Shown: positions 8,457-17,343 of the stretch, in pieces
Numbering within the stretch: the stretch's first letter is position 1
Layout: every line of letters starts with the position of its first letter
Assembly: GCF_037974355.1 (NCBI RefSeq)
Contig: NZ_CP150235.1
Location: forward strand, 6,510,001 to 6,574,000
DNA length: 64,000 nt
Reading direction: 5' to 3'
Source of the DNA: Paenibacillus sp. FSL R5-0517
Lineage (GTDB): Bacteria; Bacillota; Bacilli; Paenibacillales; Paenibacillaceae
Notes under the pieces: model-generated
Told to the model about the DNA's origin: nothing
Seen by the model: the letters and a program-made list of their open reading frames with translations, nothing else
The model's database searches: none
Program-made: the position numbers and the translations under genes

Positions 8457-9353
8457 TTACTCCTCAAATGACAGATTGAGCGGCTCGTCCGACATCTCAT
8501 ACTCTGTCTCCATATGTGTCAGCGGCGTGTTCAGATCAACCTCTTCGAAGCGGAAACTGTCGACCCACACTTTTCCTTTACCGTTCAAAATCACCCCGAA
8601 CGAAATGACCGCGCTGCCCTCCGGCACATCAAGCACAATACTGTACTGGTTCCATGGCTGCGTACCCGTAATTGGCCGATCATGCATGTTATCAAATTGG
8701 AGCACATCATGAACGTTATTATCCACACGCATCCATAATCCGCAGAACGCCTCCACACGCTCGGTCCTCACGAATCCCGATAATTCCATCCGCTTGCCCA
8801 CATACTTGTCCGCTTTGAACTGCTGCATCATCGTTGCGAATTCATTAGGCTCCATCGGTGTAACTGCCTTCAAATAACCTGAAGCTTTCCCCTGATGCAC
8901 TTCGGCAGGATCAATGCCCATCTCATAATTTTGCGGATGACTTCCGGTTAACATCCAGCCTGTAATCGTTGACGTCTGACTCATCTGTACTTCTCCTCCT
9001 CTGGTTCTTCCTTCGAATAATTTTAGATCGAACAATTTGCGGAAACGTCCTGGTGGCATGCCATAACATTTGCGAAATGCACGAGTGAAGGCTTCCTGAC
9101 TTTCAAATCCACATGCCAGGGAAATGTCCAGAATGCCTGCATCCGTCGATCGGAGGGTCGTGGACGCCAGACTCATCCGGCGATTGCGGATATAATCCAC
9201 CACGGTCATGCCCACCTCATTACGGAAAATTCGATGGTAGTGATATGGCGACAACAACGCCTCGGATGCCACTTCTTCCAGCCCGATCTCTTCATGCAGA
9301 TGGGTTTCAATATAGAACAAACTTTGCTGAATCATTGCACGGTAACGGCTCAA
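8457..9353 (-). CDS. AraC-family regulator with C-terminal beta-sandwich-like domain
   Basis: 298 residues. Unlike classical AraC, the two helix-turn-helix motifs are at the N terminus (residues 1-105: IGLEEVASEALLSPYHYHRIFRNEVGMTVVDYI, and DISLACGFESQEAFTRAFRKCYGMPPGRFRK). The remaining part (about 130-298) has a pattern resembling a carbohydrate-binding-type jelly roll (SGFVRTERVEAFCGLWMRVDN, SIVLDVPEGSAVISFGVILNGKGKVWVDSFRFEEV). Start is TTG at 9351-9353, supported by AAGGGGGA at 10-base spacing. It lies downstream of the MATE exporter, separated by a terminator, so it has its own transcript. The effector is unknown. Confidence 0.85.
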   Translation of the reverse strand: MSRYRAMIQQSLFYIETHLHEEIGLEEVASEALLSPYHYHRIFRNEVGMTVVDYIRNRRMSLASTTLRSTDAGILDISLACGFESQEAFTRAFRKCYGMPPGRFRKLFDLKLFEGRTRGGEVQMSQTSTITGWMLTGSHPQNYEMGIDPAEVHQGKASGYLKAVTPMEPNEFATMMQQFKADKYVGKRMELSGFVRTERVEAFCGLWMRVDNNVHDVLQFDNMHDRPITGTQPWNQYSIVLDVPEGSAVISFGVILNGKGKVWVDSFRFEEVDLNTPLTHMETEYEMSDEPLNLSFEE

Positions 9354-9457
9354 CTGTGGTAAATCCCCCTTCCATATCCTTACTATACGTGAATGATGTA
9401 TGTATCGTTTTGACCATTTTTGCTAACTTCACTTCGGTAGTCCTCTGCCGAAAACGC

Positions 9458-9501
9458 AAAAAAGAGCCAACCACGGATTGAATCTTTTCCGTCATTGACT
9501 C
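9458..9501 (-). terminator. Terminator of the MATE exporter gene
   Basis: A 14-bp stem with G-T pairs (GAGTCAATGACGGA against TCCGTGGTTGGCTC) followed by six T on the minus strand, 33 bases after the exporter stop codon. Confidence 0.75.
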
Positions 9502-9533
9502 TCCTTTTATTTATCCGCACATCATATTCTTCG

Positions 9534-10943
9534 TCAGACAGCCGGTACCGGCTGTGCGCCAACCTCTTCGTCATCATGCTCCACCAGTTCATGTTTCTCC
9601 CAAGCTCTACTCTTCCAGCGGAAGAACATAATGACTGCACGGGTCCACTCATCCGCCGCAATGGCAAGCCATACACCAGCAAGCCCCAGATGAAGCTGGA
9701 ATATGAGCAGGTACCCCAGTGGCAGACTCATGCAGACCATGGAGATCAGACCCATATATACCGGGAACTTCGCATCCCCTGCCGCACGCAGGGAACCAAT
9801 GATAACAATGTTGCAGGTACGTCCGGTTTCGAGTAAAAGACTGAGCAGAATCACTTGAGCACCCAGCTTGATAATCTCCGGATTATCCGTAAAAATGCTC
9901 ATCAGCGGCACACGGAAAAAAATGATAATTACATCAATGATGACCGTGGCCAGAAGCGCCCATTTTACACTGTCAAAAACACGTTTGTACGCATCGTCTT
10001 TGCGGCGCGCACCGACAAGCCGGCCTACAATGATCGATGTCCCCATACCAATCGCCATGCTGAACAGGTAGATATAGCTGGAGATATTGCCCGCATATTG
10101 CTTGGTTGCCATGGCTTCTGCGCCCAGATAGGTCACATACAGTGTGAACACGAGCTGGCAAGAATGATATACCATGGACTCCATCGCAGATGGAATGCCA
10201 ATCCGCAGAATTTTGCCAATAAAATGTTTGGACAATTTAATGTAGTATTCGAAATCCACCCGCACCTCGCTTACACGATACAACAACCAGAAGAAGATCA
10301 GCAGGCAGATAAACCGACTTCCTACCGTGGAGATGGCTGCACCTTCCACGCCAAGCTTCGGCAGGCCGAAGTGACCAAAGATCAATGCATAGTTACCAAC
10401 AACGTGAATCACGTTCATGAATACAGCGACGTACATCGTTTCTTTGGTGTAACCATGTGTACGGATCGTCGCAGCCAGCGCATTAATGAGTGCCTGGAGG
10501 AAGATCCCGCCACCGACGATATTTATATACGAACGGGCAAAATCATAAATTTCGCCTTGAATATTCAAGAGTGATAACAAATGTCCTCCGAACAGAAGGA
10601 AGATTCCGCTCAGGACCAGACCCACAATAAGGTTCAGTGTAATGGCATTACCTGTAACCTGTGCTGCTTCACTTAGCTTTTTCGATCCGATATATTGTGC
10701 CACTACAATCGCAGCACCATGTCCAATGACTTCCAATACAAGGATAGCGATAGAAATAATCTGATTGGCTGCTCCAACGCCCGAGACCGCATTATCGGAT
10801 ACCGAGCTGAGCATGAGCGTATCCACGCTCCCCATCAACATAAATAAGAAGAGTTCCAGGAAAATAGGCCATGTTAGTCGAATCAGATTCAGATCCTTGG
10901 CATCAGAACGAAGGGACTCTTTGGTTGAGGATATTGCTGTCAT
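9534..10943 (-). CDS. MATE-family multidrug/toxin efflux transporter
   Basis: Twelve-helix cation-antiporting exporter of 469 residues with two six-helix halves. The N-terminal half starts LNLIRLTWPIFLELFLFMLMGSVDTLMLSSVSDNAVSGVGAANQI, the classical MATE opening. The second half has GIPSAMESMVYHSCQLVFTLYVTYLGAEAMATKQ. The C-terminal tail is acidic. The start follows AAGGTGAG at 4 bases. A weak promoter with an extended -10 (TGCTAACAT) lies about 45 bases upstream. The substrate is not predictable. The AraC regulator downstream is on a separate transcript. Confidence 0.93.
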   Translation of the reverse strand: MTAISSTKESLRSDAKDLNLIRLTWPIFLELFLFMLMGSVDTLMLSSVSDNAVSGVGAANQIISIAILVLEVIGHGAAIVVAQYIGSKKLSEAAQVTGNAITLNLIVGLVLSGIFLLFGGHLLSLLNIQGEIYDFARSYINIVGGGIFLQALINALAATIRTHGYTKETMYVAVFMNVIHVVGNYALIFGHFGLPKLGVEGAAISTVGSRFICLLIFFWLLYRVSEVRVDFEYYIKLSKHFIGKILRIGIPSAMESMVYHSCQLVFTLYVTYLGAEAMATKQYAGNISSYIYLFSMAIGMGTSIIVGRLVGARRKDDAYKRVFDSVKWALLATVIIDVIIIFFRVPLMSIFTDNPEIIKLGAQVILLSLLLETGRTCNIVIIGSLRAAGDAKFPVYMGLISMVCMSLPLGYLLIFQLHLGLAGVWLAIAADEWTRAVIMFFRWKSRAWEKHELVEHDDEEVGAQPVPAV

Positions 10944-11116
10944 TTTCTCACCTTTCCCATGTGGGCTTTAATTCTTAGGGTATGTTAGCACAGGTAGTTT
11001 GAAAATGCAGTAGTTTTGCGAAAATAGTTGAAAGTTTTTTGTAATTCCATAAATAGGTATTTTCAGCGTTTTCATCTTGTCCTTTTTCCGTACGACTATC
11101 CAAGGTTTTAGAAGAC

Positions 11117-11164
11117 AAAAAAGGCCCCTCCCCACTCGCTTTTAAGCAAGTGATGAAAAGACCT
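11117..11164 (-). terminator. Terminator of the first sugar ABC operon
   Basis: A long imperfect hairpin (AGGTC..CTTGC pairing with GCGAG..GGCCT, loop TTAAAA) followed by six T on the minus strand, just past the stop of the last permease gene. Confidence 0.7.
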
Positions 11165-11179
11165 TCGACGTTCAGCCTT

Positions 11180-12067
11180 TTAACCTTTAACTGAACCCGC
11201 AGCAATTCCCTCTACAATTCGATTACTCAGGATGAGAAAAGCAATCAGGATCGGCATAATGCTAATCATCAGCGTGGCACCAATGGCTCCCCAATCCGTT
11301 GTATATTGACCGATAAAGTTCTGTACCCCCACGGTCAGGGTCTTGTATGAATCCGTACTGATGAACGTATTCACAAAGATGAACTCATTCCAGTTATAGA
11401 TCATGTTGATGATTGCCGTTGTGGAGATAACCGAAGCTGTCATCGGCAAGATAATCCGAAAGAAAATCCGATGCACGGAGCAACCATCCATCACTGCGGC
11501 CTCTTCCACTTCCCGAGGAAGTGCGTAGTAGAATCCGAGCAGAATCATAATAGTGATTGGCATATTAAAGGCAATGTAAGACAAGATAACTGACAACGGA
11601 TGATCTGTGAGATGAAGCTTCAGGAACAAGCTGAACAGCGGAATCAACGTGGAGTGCACAGGGATCATGAGACCCACCATGAATAACCCCAATACCAGCG
11701 AACGACCCTTCCAGCGCATACGTGTAATGGCAAAGGTAACCAGACTGGCAAACAGCACGGTGAACACCACTGAGACTACCGTAATCCATACACTGTTGAA
11801 GAAGTATAAGCTGATATTTCCCTCTGTCCATACCTTGACATAGTTTTCCCAACGTGGGGTAGCAGGAAGAGAAAAAGGCGCCATGTCGAATACTTCCTGA
11901 TTATTTTTAAGCGAGAATAACATTAGCCAGACCAAGGGCAAAATTTGCAGCAAAGCGACCAGGGACAAGAGGAAATACAGCAGAACATATCCGAATCTCC
12001 TTAACCATGCCGAGCCTCGGCCTGTCCCCGGGTAAGTTGGCAATCTAACGGCCGTTTCCGTCTTCAC
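11180..12067 (-). CDS. Carbohydrate ABC transporter permease (MalG type)
   Basis: Inner-membrane permease with six predicted helices and the EAA loop typical of MalG-like subunits (PREVEEAAVMDGCSVHRIFFRIILPM). The start is set at GTG 12065-12067, because GGAGGT lies 8 bases before it; an upstream ATG at 12092-12094 has no such site. It is the last gene of an operon running kinase, regulator, binding protein, permease, permease. No ATPase gene is present; such importers usually share a common MsmX-like ATPase encoded elsewhere. The substrate is probably an oligosaccharide, not further defined. Confidence 0.9.
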   Translation of the reverse strand: MKTETAVRLPTYPGTGRGSAWLRRFGYVLLYFLLSLVALLQILPLVWLMLFSLKNNQEVFDMAPFSLPATPRWENYVKVWTEGNISLYFFNSVWITVVSVVFTVLFASLVTFAITRMRWKGRSLVLGLFMVGLMIPVHSTLIPLFSLFLKLHLTDHPLSVILSYIAFNMPITIMILLGFYYALPREVEEAAVMDGCSVHRIFFRIILPMTASVISTTAIINMIYNWNEFIFVNTFISTDSYKTLTVGVQNFIGQYTTDWGAIGATLMISIMPILIAFLILSNRIVEGIAAGSVKG

Positions 12068-12097
12068 CGGGATGGACCTCCTTTCATTTGACATGCG

Positions 12098-12979
12098 TCA
12101 GGAATACTGGATCGTATCTTTGGATGCTGTCGCTTTACGAAGCAGCCAGGTAACAAACAGACAGATCAATAGCAGGAAGAACCCTACAGCACTGCCGTAA
12201 CCAAAGTCGAAGCTACGGAACGCCTGACGATACATATAGGAGGCCATCACTTCGCTGGAGCCATTCGGTCCGCCATCGGTCATCACGTAGATAAGATCGA
12301 AATACTTGAGTGAGCCTACCACAGCCAGTACTACGGTCACCTTGATGACTTCAGTAATAAGCGGCAGCTTGATTCGAAAAGCGATCTGCCAAGGACTTGC
12401 CCCATCAATCCGGGCTGCTTCCACCAGAGATTCCGGAATGTTTTTGAGGGCCGCATAATAGATCAAAATATAGAAGCCTGCATACTGCCACAGAATTGGT
12501 ACGAACAGTGCATACAGTACCAGGGATGGCTCCGCCAGCCAGGCTGGCGGATTGCTGAAGCCGATCGCTTCCAGAAAGGTGTTAAGCACACCGTTGCTGG
12601 GATGATAGATCTTCAGCCATAACTGGGCGATCGCGACCGAAGACAGCAGCATCGGGATCAAATATATTTTGCGGAACAGGTTGGCACCCTTAATCTTGCC
12701 TGACAGCACCAAAGCAATCATCAGATAACCGATCAGACTCAGCGCGGAGAACAAAGCAAGCAAAAAAGTATGATTCGCACTCTGCCAGAATGTTCCGTCC
12801 TGAAGCAGTCTGGCGTAATTATCCAATCCGATAAAGGTCATTGCACCGATCCCGTCCCATTGCATCAACCCATAATACCCGGTGAGCACAATCGGGATGT
12901 AAACCAAGATCAGCAGCAGAAGCAGTGCAGGTAGCACGTACAACGCAGCAACGAGACGGTTGGACATGACTTTGTCCAT
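12098..12979 (-). CDS. Sugar ABC transporter permease (MalF type)
   Basis: Partner permease with six helices and the EAA-type loop PESLVEAARIDGASPWQIAFRIKLPL. A cytoplasmic start is followed directly by TM1 (LVAALYVLPALLLLLILVYIPIVLTGYY). ATG at 12977-12979 has GGGAGG at 8-base spacing; an adjoining GTG three bases upstream is possible. It sits between the binding-protein gene and the second permease. Confidence 0.9.
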   Translation of the reverse strand: MDKVMSNRLVAALYVLPALLLLLILVYIPIVLTGYYGLMQWDGIGAMTFIGLDNYARLLQDGTFWQSANHTFLLALFSALSLIGYLMIALVLSGKIKGANLFRKIYLIPMLLSSVAIAQLWLKIYHPSNGVLNTFLEAIGFSNPPAWLAEPSLVLYALFVPILWQYAGFYILIYYAALKNIPESLVEAARIDGASPWQIAFRIKLPLITEVIKVTVVLAVVGSLKYFDLIYVMTDGGPNGSSEVMASYMYRQAFRSFDFGYGSAVGFFLLLICLFVTWLLRKATASKDTIQYS

Positions 12980-13017
12980 CACATTATCCTCCCTTCAAGC
13001 GTTCAAGCACGTGTACG

Positions 13018-14337
13018 TCAATTGCCTTTATCAATCGCAGCCTGATGATTCTTCACAAAGTCCTCCGGTGTCACCGCTTTGCCAAACAACGCCTGAATCA
13101 TGTCCAGATGTGCCTGAGCGGCTGCCGGTTTCATCTGCACGTCTGCAAAGAGTGTGAGACTGCTGGCCTGATTCAATTCGTTCAGCAGGTCGATGTAGAG
13201 CTGTGGCAGCTGTACTGTCGCCGTATCCACTTTGGTTGCCGGGATAACACCTGCTTCAGTCACCGAACTCTCACCCCATTTTTCCACAAAGTATTGCACG
13301 AACTTCTGTGCTTCTTCCTTCACTTTGGAGTTCTGGGCCACGAACAATCCTACGCCTGGGCCACCTACCCAGCTGTTAATATCGCTCTTGCCATCTTCCA
13401 TCGTTGGGAATTTGAAAAATCCGATCTTGTCCTTGAACTCCTGTGGAATATCCGGGTTGGTCGTAAAGTTCGGAAGCTCCCAGGTGCCCATCAGATACAT
13501 GGCAGCCTTTTCGTTCATGAATTCAGATTTGCCCTCATCGTTGGACAACCCGTTGAAGCCTTTGTTGAAGGCATTCATATCCACCAGCTTTTGTACCTCG
13601 GCAGCAGCTTGAGTGAGAGCAGGATCGTCAAACTTGCCGGAGCCATTGATCGCCTTTTCCAGTGCATCTCCACCTAACCGATTCGCCAGATACATATACC
13701 AGAGTGATCCGGTCCAGCGGTCCTTATTGCCTAGTGCGATCGGAACCTCACCGTTCTCGGTCAGTGTCTTCAGCACACTCAGGAATTCATCGTACGTTGC
13801 TGGCGGCTGCAAGTTATATTTCGCAAAAATGGCTTTGTTATAATAAATGGGGGAGATATTTAACTCGATAGGCAGGGCATATGTTTTGCCGTCAATCGCA
13901 TAGGCTTCTGTTGTTCCGGCTATGAACTTGTCGCTAAGTGAGCCGCTAAGCACATCATCCAACGGCGCAAACAGATTGCCCTTTACATAAGGCTCCAGAA
14001 ACCCGGCAGCCCAAGTTACACCCACATCGGGAAGTTCATTGGATGCAGACAGAATTTTTAATTTATTCTTGTATTGTTCATTCTCCAGCACTTCCTGCTT
14101 GATGGTCACATTCGGATGATCCGTCTGATACTGCTTGATGATATCGTTGACCAATTTATTTTGCTGTGCAGAACTGCCTGCCGGCCAGAGGTGCATGAAT
14201 TTGAGGGTTACTTTCCCATCTGTGCCGCTGCTGCCCGTTTCACCCTCTTGATCCGAACTTGAACTGTTACATCCGGATAAAATTACGGCGAGAACCAGCG
14301 TCCATGACAGAAGTATGGCCATCGTCTTTTTGCTCAT
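13018..14337 (-). CDS. Extracellular sugar-binding lipoprotein (family 1)
   Basis: Solute-binding protein of 439 residues. The signal peptide MSKKTMAILLSWTLVLAVILSGC ends in the lipobox VILSGC; a Ser/Gly linker follows. The mature part has family-1 sugar-binder features (LKFMHLWPAGSS, ELPDVGVTWAAGFLEPY, WTGSLWYMYLANRLGGDALEKA, MYLMGTWELPNF). ATG at 14335-14337 has a GGGGG site and fits the signal peptide; longer upstream frames add a non-signal extension. It lies directly upstream of its two permeases and downstream of a YesMN-type two-component system that probably controls it. Confidence 0.92.
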   Translation of the reverse strand: MSKKTMAILLSWTLVLAVILSGCNSSSSDQEGETGSSGTDGKVTLKFMHLWPAGSSAQQNKLVNDIIKQYQTDHPNVTIKQEVLENEQYKNKLKILSASNELPDVGVTWAAGFLEPYVKGNLFAPLDDVLSGSLSDKFIAGTTEAYAIDGKTYALPIELNISPIYYNKAIFAKYNLQPPATYDEFLSVLKTLTENGEVPIALGNKDRWTGSLWYMYLANRLGGDALEKAINGSGKFDDPALTQAAAEVQKLVDMNAFNKGFNGLSNDEGKSEFMNEKAAMYLMGTWELPNFTTNPDIPQEFKDKIGFFKFPTMEDGKSDINSWVGGPGVGLFVAQNSKVKEEAQKFVQYFVEKWGESSVTEAGVIPATKVDTATVQLPQLYIDLLNELNQASSLTLFADVQMKPAAAQAHLDMIQALFGKAVTPEDFVKNHQAAIDKGN

Positions 14338-14367
14338 TTTCCCAACCCCCTTGGTTTTTTCGGTTAA

Positions 14368-14381
14368 TGTAACCGCTTTAA
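14368..14381 (-). promoter_or_regulatory. cre-like site at the binding-protein promoter
   Basis: TTAAAGCGGTTACA fits the CcpA consensus TGnAAnCGnWnnCA at all but one fixed position. It overlaps the expected transcription start of the binding-protein gene, a position suited to catabolite repression. Confidence 0.45.
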
Positions 14382-14385
14382 CCAA

Positions 14386-14414
14386 ATTGTAGCATGGGTC
14401 TATCTCCCCCATAA
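14386..14414 (-). promoter_or_regulatory. Promoter of the sugar-binding protein gene
   Basis: Weak -35 TTATGG (14409-14414), 17-base spacer, -10 TACAAT (14386-14391) on the minus strand. The weak -35 fits an activator-dependent promoter, for which the adjacent AraC-type response regulator is the obvious candidate. Confidence 0.5.
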
Positions 14415-14463
14415 GACCAGAGTAATTAGGAAAAACTCCACTTTTTTGAGGTTATTTGTTATT

Positions 14464-15246
14464 TTATTTAGATAGGGAATGCCGATATTTGCTTGGACTA
14501 AGCCCCTCCAGACTTTTAAATACCGTGATAAAATACTTATCCGTCTGATACCCCACCTGTTCGGCAATTTCCGAGATCGGCAGGGTCGTCTGCACAAGTA
14601 GCTCCTTTGCCCGCTGAATGCGTTTCCGGGTGAGGTATTCACTAAAATTGATGCCGATCTGTTCCTTAAACAATACGCTAAAGTAACTGGAGTTGAGATG
14701 GAGTAAATCAGCAATTTCACGCATGGTCACATGTTCCCCCAGATGCGTATCCACATAGGCCAATGCTTCACTGATCTGGCTATTGAGTCTCTGTTCCCCA
14801 CGCTCCTTAACATCCAGCAGCTTGGGGTCCACCAGTTCCTGCATCGTTTGAATACGTCGCTGTTGTTCGCTAAACTTCAAGGCCTTTTCGACGGTCTGCA
14901 GCAGCTGTTCCTTATCAATCGGTTTTAACATGTACTCCACGACACCCAGCTTAATGGCCTGCTGAGCGTATTGAAAATCGGCATGTCCCGACATAATCAG
15001 GACGACAGGTTTGTTTGCAAAATGCTGAATGGCTTCAATGAGGGACAAGCCGGAGAATTCTGGCATGCGAATGTCCGTGATTAATAGATCTGCTGGCTGT
15101 TTCCTGAGACACTCCACGGCCTGGGTGCCACTCTCCGCGGTCAAGATGTGATTTCGTCCTGCCGACCATCCTTCCAGTGTCTTGCGAATACCCTCTCTTG
15201 TACGCGGTTCATCATCGACGATAAGAATCGTTTTGTCATGAATCAT
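14464..15246 (-). CDS. YesN-type response regulator with AraC DNA-binding domain
   Basis: 260 residues. The N-terminal receiver (TILIVDDEPRTREGI; phospho-acceptor in LLITDIRMPEFSG; Lys in YMLKPID) is joined to a C-terminal AraC double helix-turn-helix (VTMREIADLLHLNSSYFSVLFKEQIGINFSEYLTRKRI, PISEIAEQVGYQTDKYFITVFKSLEGLSPSKYR). ATG at 15244-15246 has GGAGG at good spacing. It overlaps the sensor kinase gene by 11 bases. It probably activates the sugar importer directly downstream. Confidence 0.92.
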   Translation of the reverse strand: MIHDKTILIVDDEPRTREGIRKTLEGWSAGRNHILTAESGTQAVECLRKQPADLLITDIRMPEFSGLSLIEAIQHFANKPVVLIMSGHADFQYAQQAIKLGVVEYMLKPIDKEQLLQTVEKALKFSEQQRRIQTMQELVDPKLLDVKERGEQRLNSQISEALAYVDTHLGEHVTMREIADLLHLNSSYFSVLFKEQIGINFSEYLTRKRIQRAKELLVQTTLPISEIAEQVGYQTDKYFITVFKSLEGLSPSKYRHSLSK

Positions 15247-17008
15247 ATTCACCCTCCGTCCCCTTGGGAATCTCAAAGCAAATGACAGTCCCTTCCCCAA
15301 CCTGACTAGTTATGGAGAGCTTGCAACGTTCACCAAGTTGGCCGCCAAAGTAAAGCTTCAGTCGCTGATGTACGTTGATTAGCCCTACACCTGTCCCTTT
15401 CTTGGATACAGCGGGGCCACCATCTAAAGCATGAATGACAGATTGAAGACGTGATTCATCCATTCCTGGGCCATCATCCCTAACCTCAATACGAACCAGG
15501 TTTCTCTCGGTCGAAGCATCCACATGGATGCTTATCTTTCCCGGTCCCAGTTTACTTTCAATGCCATGGAGAATCGCATTTTCCACCAAGGGCTGTATAA
15601 GCAGTTTGGGAATGGGGACCTTACGCACCGCATCGCTGAGCTCAATTTCCCATTGCATTCGATCTCCCAACCGCATCTGCATAATTCGAAGATACCGCTC
15701 TGCGTGTTCCAGCTCGTCGGCAATCGTAACCCATTCATCCTGCTGCGAACTGGAGATCGTGTAGCGGAATAATCGGGACATCGCCACAACCATACGTGCC
15801 ATCTCCTCGTCTCCCTTTTCCTCAAGGGACCAATAAAATGCCTCCAGCGTGTTGAATAGAAAATGGGGATTAATCTGAGACTGCAACGCCTTCAGCTCAG
15901 CCCGGGACTGCATGACTTCCTTCTCATGAACCACACGGGTCAATTCGTTCTGCCTGTAGACCATCTGGTTATATACGTTGTTGAGTTCGTTGATCTCCAT
16001 CGTAGCGCTGACCATTAGATTAGGCCTCATGGCTCCCGGTTGTGCACTGCGCATGGCCCGCATCAGACGTATGAGCGGACGTGTAATCATCGTGGACAGA
16101 AAGAAGGACATGATCAGGAACAGAACAACACCAATGATTCCCGAAACAAGAAGCGCCGTCCTCAGGATGGATACCCCTTCCGTTGTCTCCCGCAGCGGAG
16201 TTAGCACAGCAAGTGTCCATCCCGTTAATTCAGACTTTTGCCGAACGACGATATAGGATTCCTCCCCGTTTTGCACGACGGATTCGCTGTCCAATATGGC
16301 TTTTGGATCGAGATTAATCTCCAGATCCGAAGTCACCACTTCGCCTGCCCCATCCAAGAGCATGATCGAGTCCTGCGAACCATCTGCCCCATTGGAATCA
16401 TTGAGTTGAAAAAAACTGCGTTGCATCCGCACCACAATATAGCCTCCATGTTCGAAAGAATGATCCAGCAGATTAATGCGTCGAATAGCCAGCAGCACTC
16501 CCGGGTCTTCAGGATCATCACCTGCCCATACCAGTCTGCCCTTTCCTTCATCCGCCTTGGTTATCCAGCTGCGTTCTACTCTAAGATCGAGGGATCGGTC
16601 ATCCATAGGGAAGATGCGATGGTAACCGGTTGTGTATATCTCCATACTTTGCGCACCATTGATGAAAGACTGATAACTGCCTGCAATCTGCAAGAGAGCT
16701 TGACGCTGATTGAAGGTGGCCGGGTTGCCTTGCTTCTCATCGCTGAGCAGACGCTGCACATAAGAATCATCCGCCACCTGGGCGGTCAGCGAGTTCACTT
16801 GTGCAATGAGTGCATCCAATCTGCCACTGGCTTGGACGGCAGTTTGATGAATATGTTTCTCCGCATTGCTTGTCAGCAGAGCAGCTACCCGATCATAAGC
16901 CGATATGCCTGCGAGTAGCAGAACAACAAGCATCACCAGAACGAAACCAATGAAGATCTGATTGCGGAGGGAGTTAAAATGTCCTTTTTTCCTATGCAAC
17001 TTCCCCAT
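15236..17008 (-). CDS. YesM-type sensor histidine kinase
   Basis: 590 residues: TM1 (IFIGFVLVMLVVLLLAGISAY), a large extracellular sensor of about 270 residues, TM2 (ALLVSGIIGVVLFLIMSFFLSTMI), HAMP, then the His_kinase domain with the LytS/YesM phosphorylation motif QSQINPHFLFNTLEAF. The ATPase has PIPKLLIQPLVENAILHG and DDGPGMDES. The ATG at 17006-17008 follows AGAGAGGAG; a GTG frame 36 bases upstream lacks a site. In this family the sensor often works with a sugar-binding protein, which fits the importer genes downstream. Confidence 0.9.
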   Translation of the reverse strand: MGKLHRKKGHFNSLRNQIFIGFVLVMLVVLLLAGISAYDRVAALLTSNAEKHIHQTAVQASGRLDALIAQVNSLTAQVADDSYVQRLLSDEKQGNPATFNQRQALLQIAGSYQSFINGAQSMEIYTTGYHRIFPMDDRSLDLRVERSWITKADEGKGRLVWAGDDPEDPGVLLAIRRINLLDHSFEHGGYIVVRMQRSFFQLNDSNGADGSQDSIMLLDGAGEVVTSDLEINLDPKAILDSESVVQNGEESYIVVRQKSELTGWTLAVLTPLRETTEGVSILRTALLVSGIIGVVLFLIMSFFLSTMITRPLIRLMRAMRSAQPGAMRPNLMVSATMEINELNNVYNQMVYRQNELTRVVHEKEVMQSRAELKALQSQINPHFLFNTLEAFYWSLEEKGDEEMARMVVAMSRLFRYTISSSQQDEWVTIADELEHAERYLRIMQMRLGDRMQWEIELSDAVRKVPIPKLLIQPLVENAILHGIESKLGPGKISIHVDASTERNLVRIEVRDDGPGMDESRLQSVIHALDGGPAVSKKGTGVGLINVHQRLKLYFGGQLGERCKLSITSQVGEGTVICFEIPKGTEGEYDS

Positions 17009-17112
17009 TCTCCTCTCTTTTCTGCATGTAAAAGAACCCACCACTTTACGCCCGTGCTCCTGAAGACTGGGTACTAACGATGCCGGATTTATCTACGTAT
17101 TCAGTTCTTCTC

Positions 17113-17127
17113 ATTAAAGCGCTTGCA
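17113..17127 (-). promoter_or_regulatory. cre-like site upstream of the YesMN operon
   Basis: On either strand this near-palindrome (TTGCAAGCGCTTTAA on the minus strand) fits the CcpA consensus WTGnAAnCGnWnnCW with one mismatch. It lies about 105 bases before the kinase start. Confidence 0.5.
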
Positions 17128-17259
17128 AAAAAAATAAACCTGAATTCCCTCTTCTCTTCTAGTCTTTGTTTATTGATTAAACTAACGACTAAAAAATAGC
17201 ATAGATTTACAGGTTAATCAATCCTTCTGACAGTTCCCGAACGTCAAATGACAAGGATC

Positions 17260-17296
17260 AAAAAAAGAGAGGGGACTCTTAGAGTCCACCTCTCTT
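17260..17296 (-). terminator. Terminator of the second sugar ABC operon
   Basis: Stem AAGAGAGGTGGACTC / GAGTCCCCTCTCTT with loop TAA and a run of T on the minus strand; 48 bases past the last permease. Confidence 0.8.
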
Positions 17297-17343
17297 GGTT
17301 CATATCCCATTCACACCTATTCTTTTCTTTAGCACATCTTCGG

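Noticed and set aside
10975-11205. Minus-strand open frame overlapping the end of the first sugar permease
   Set aside because: It runs through the operon terminator hairpin and has no family features.
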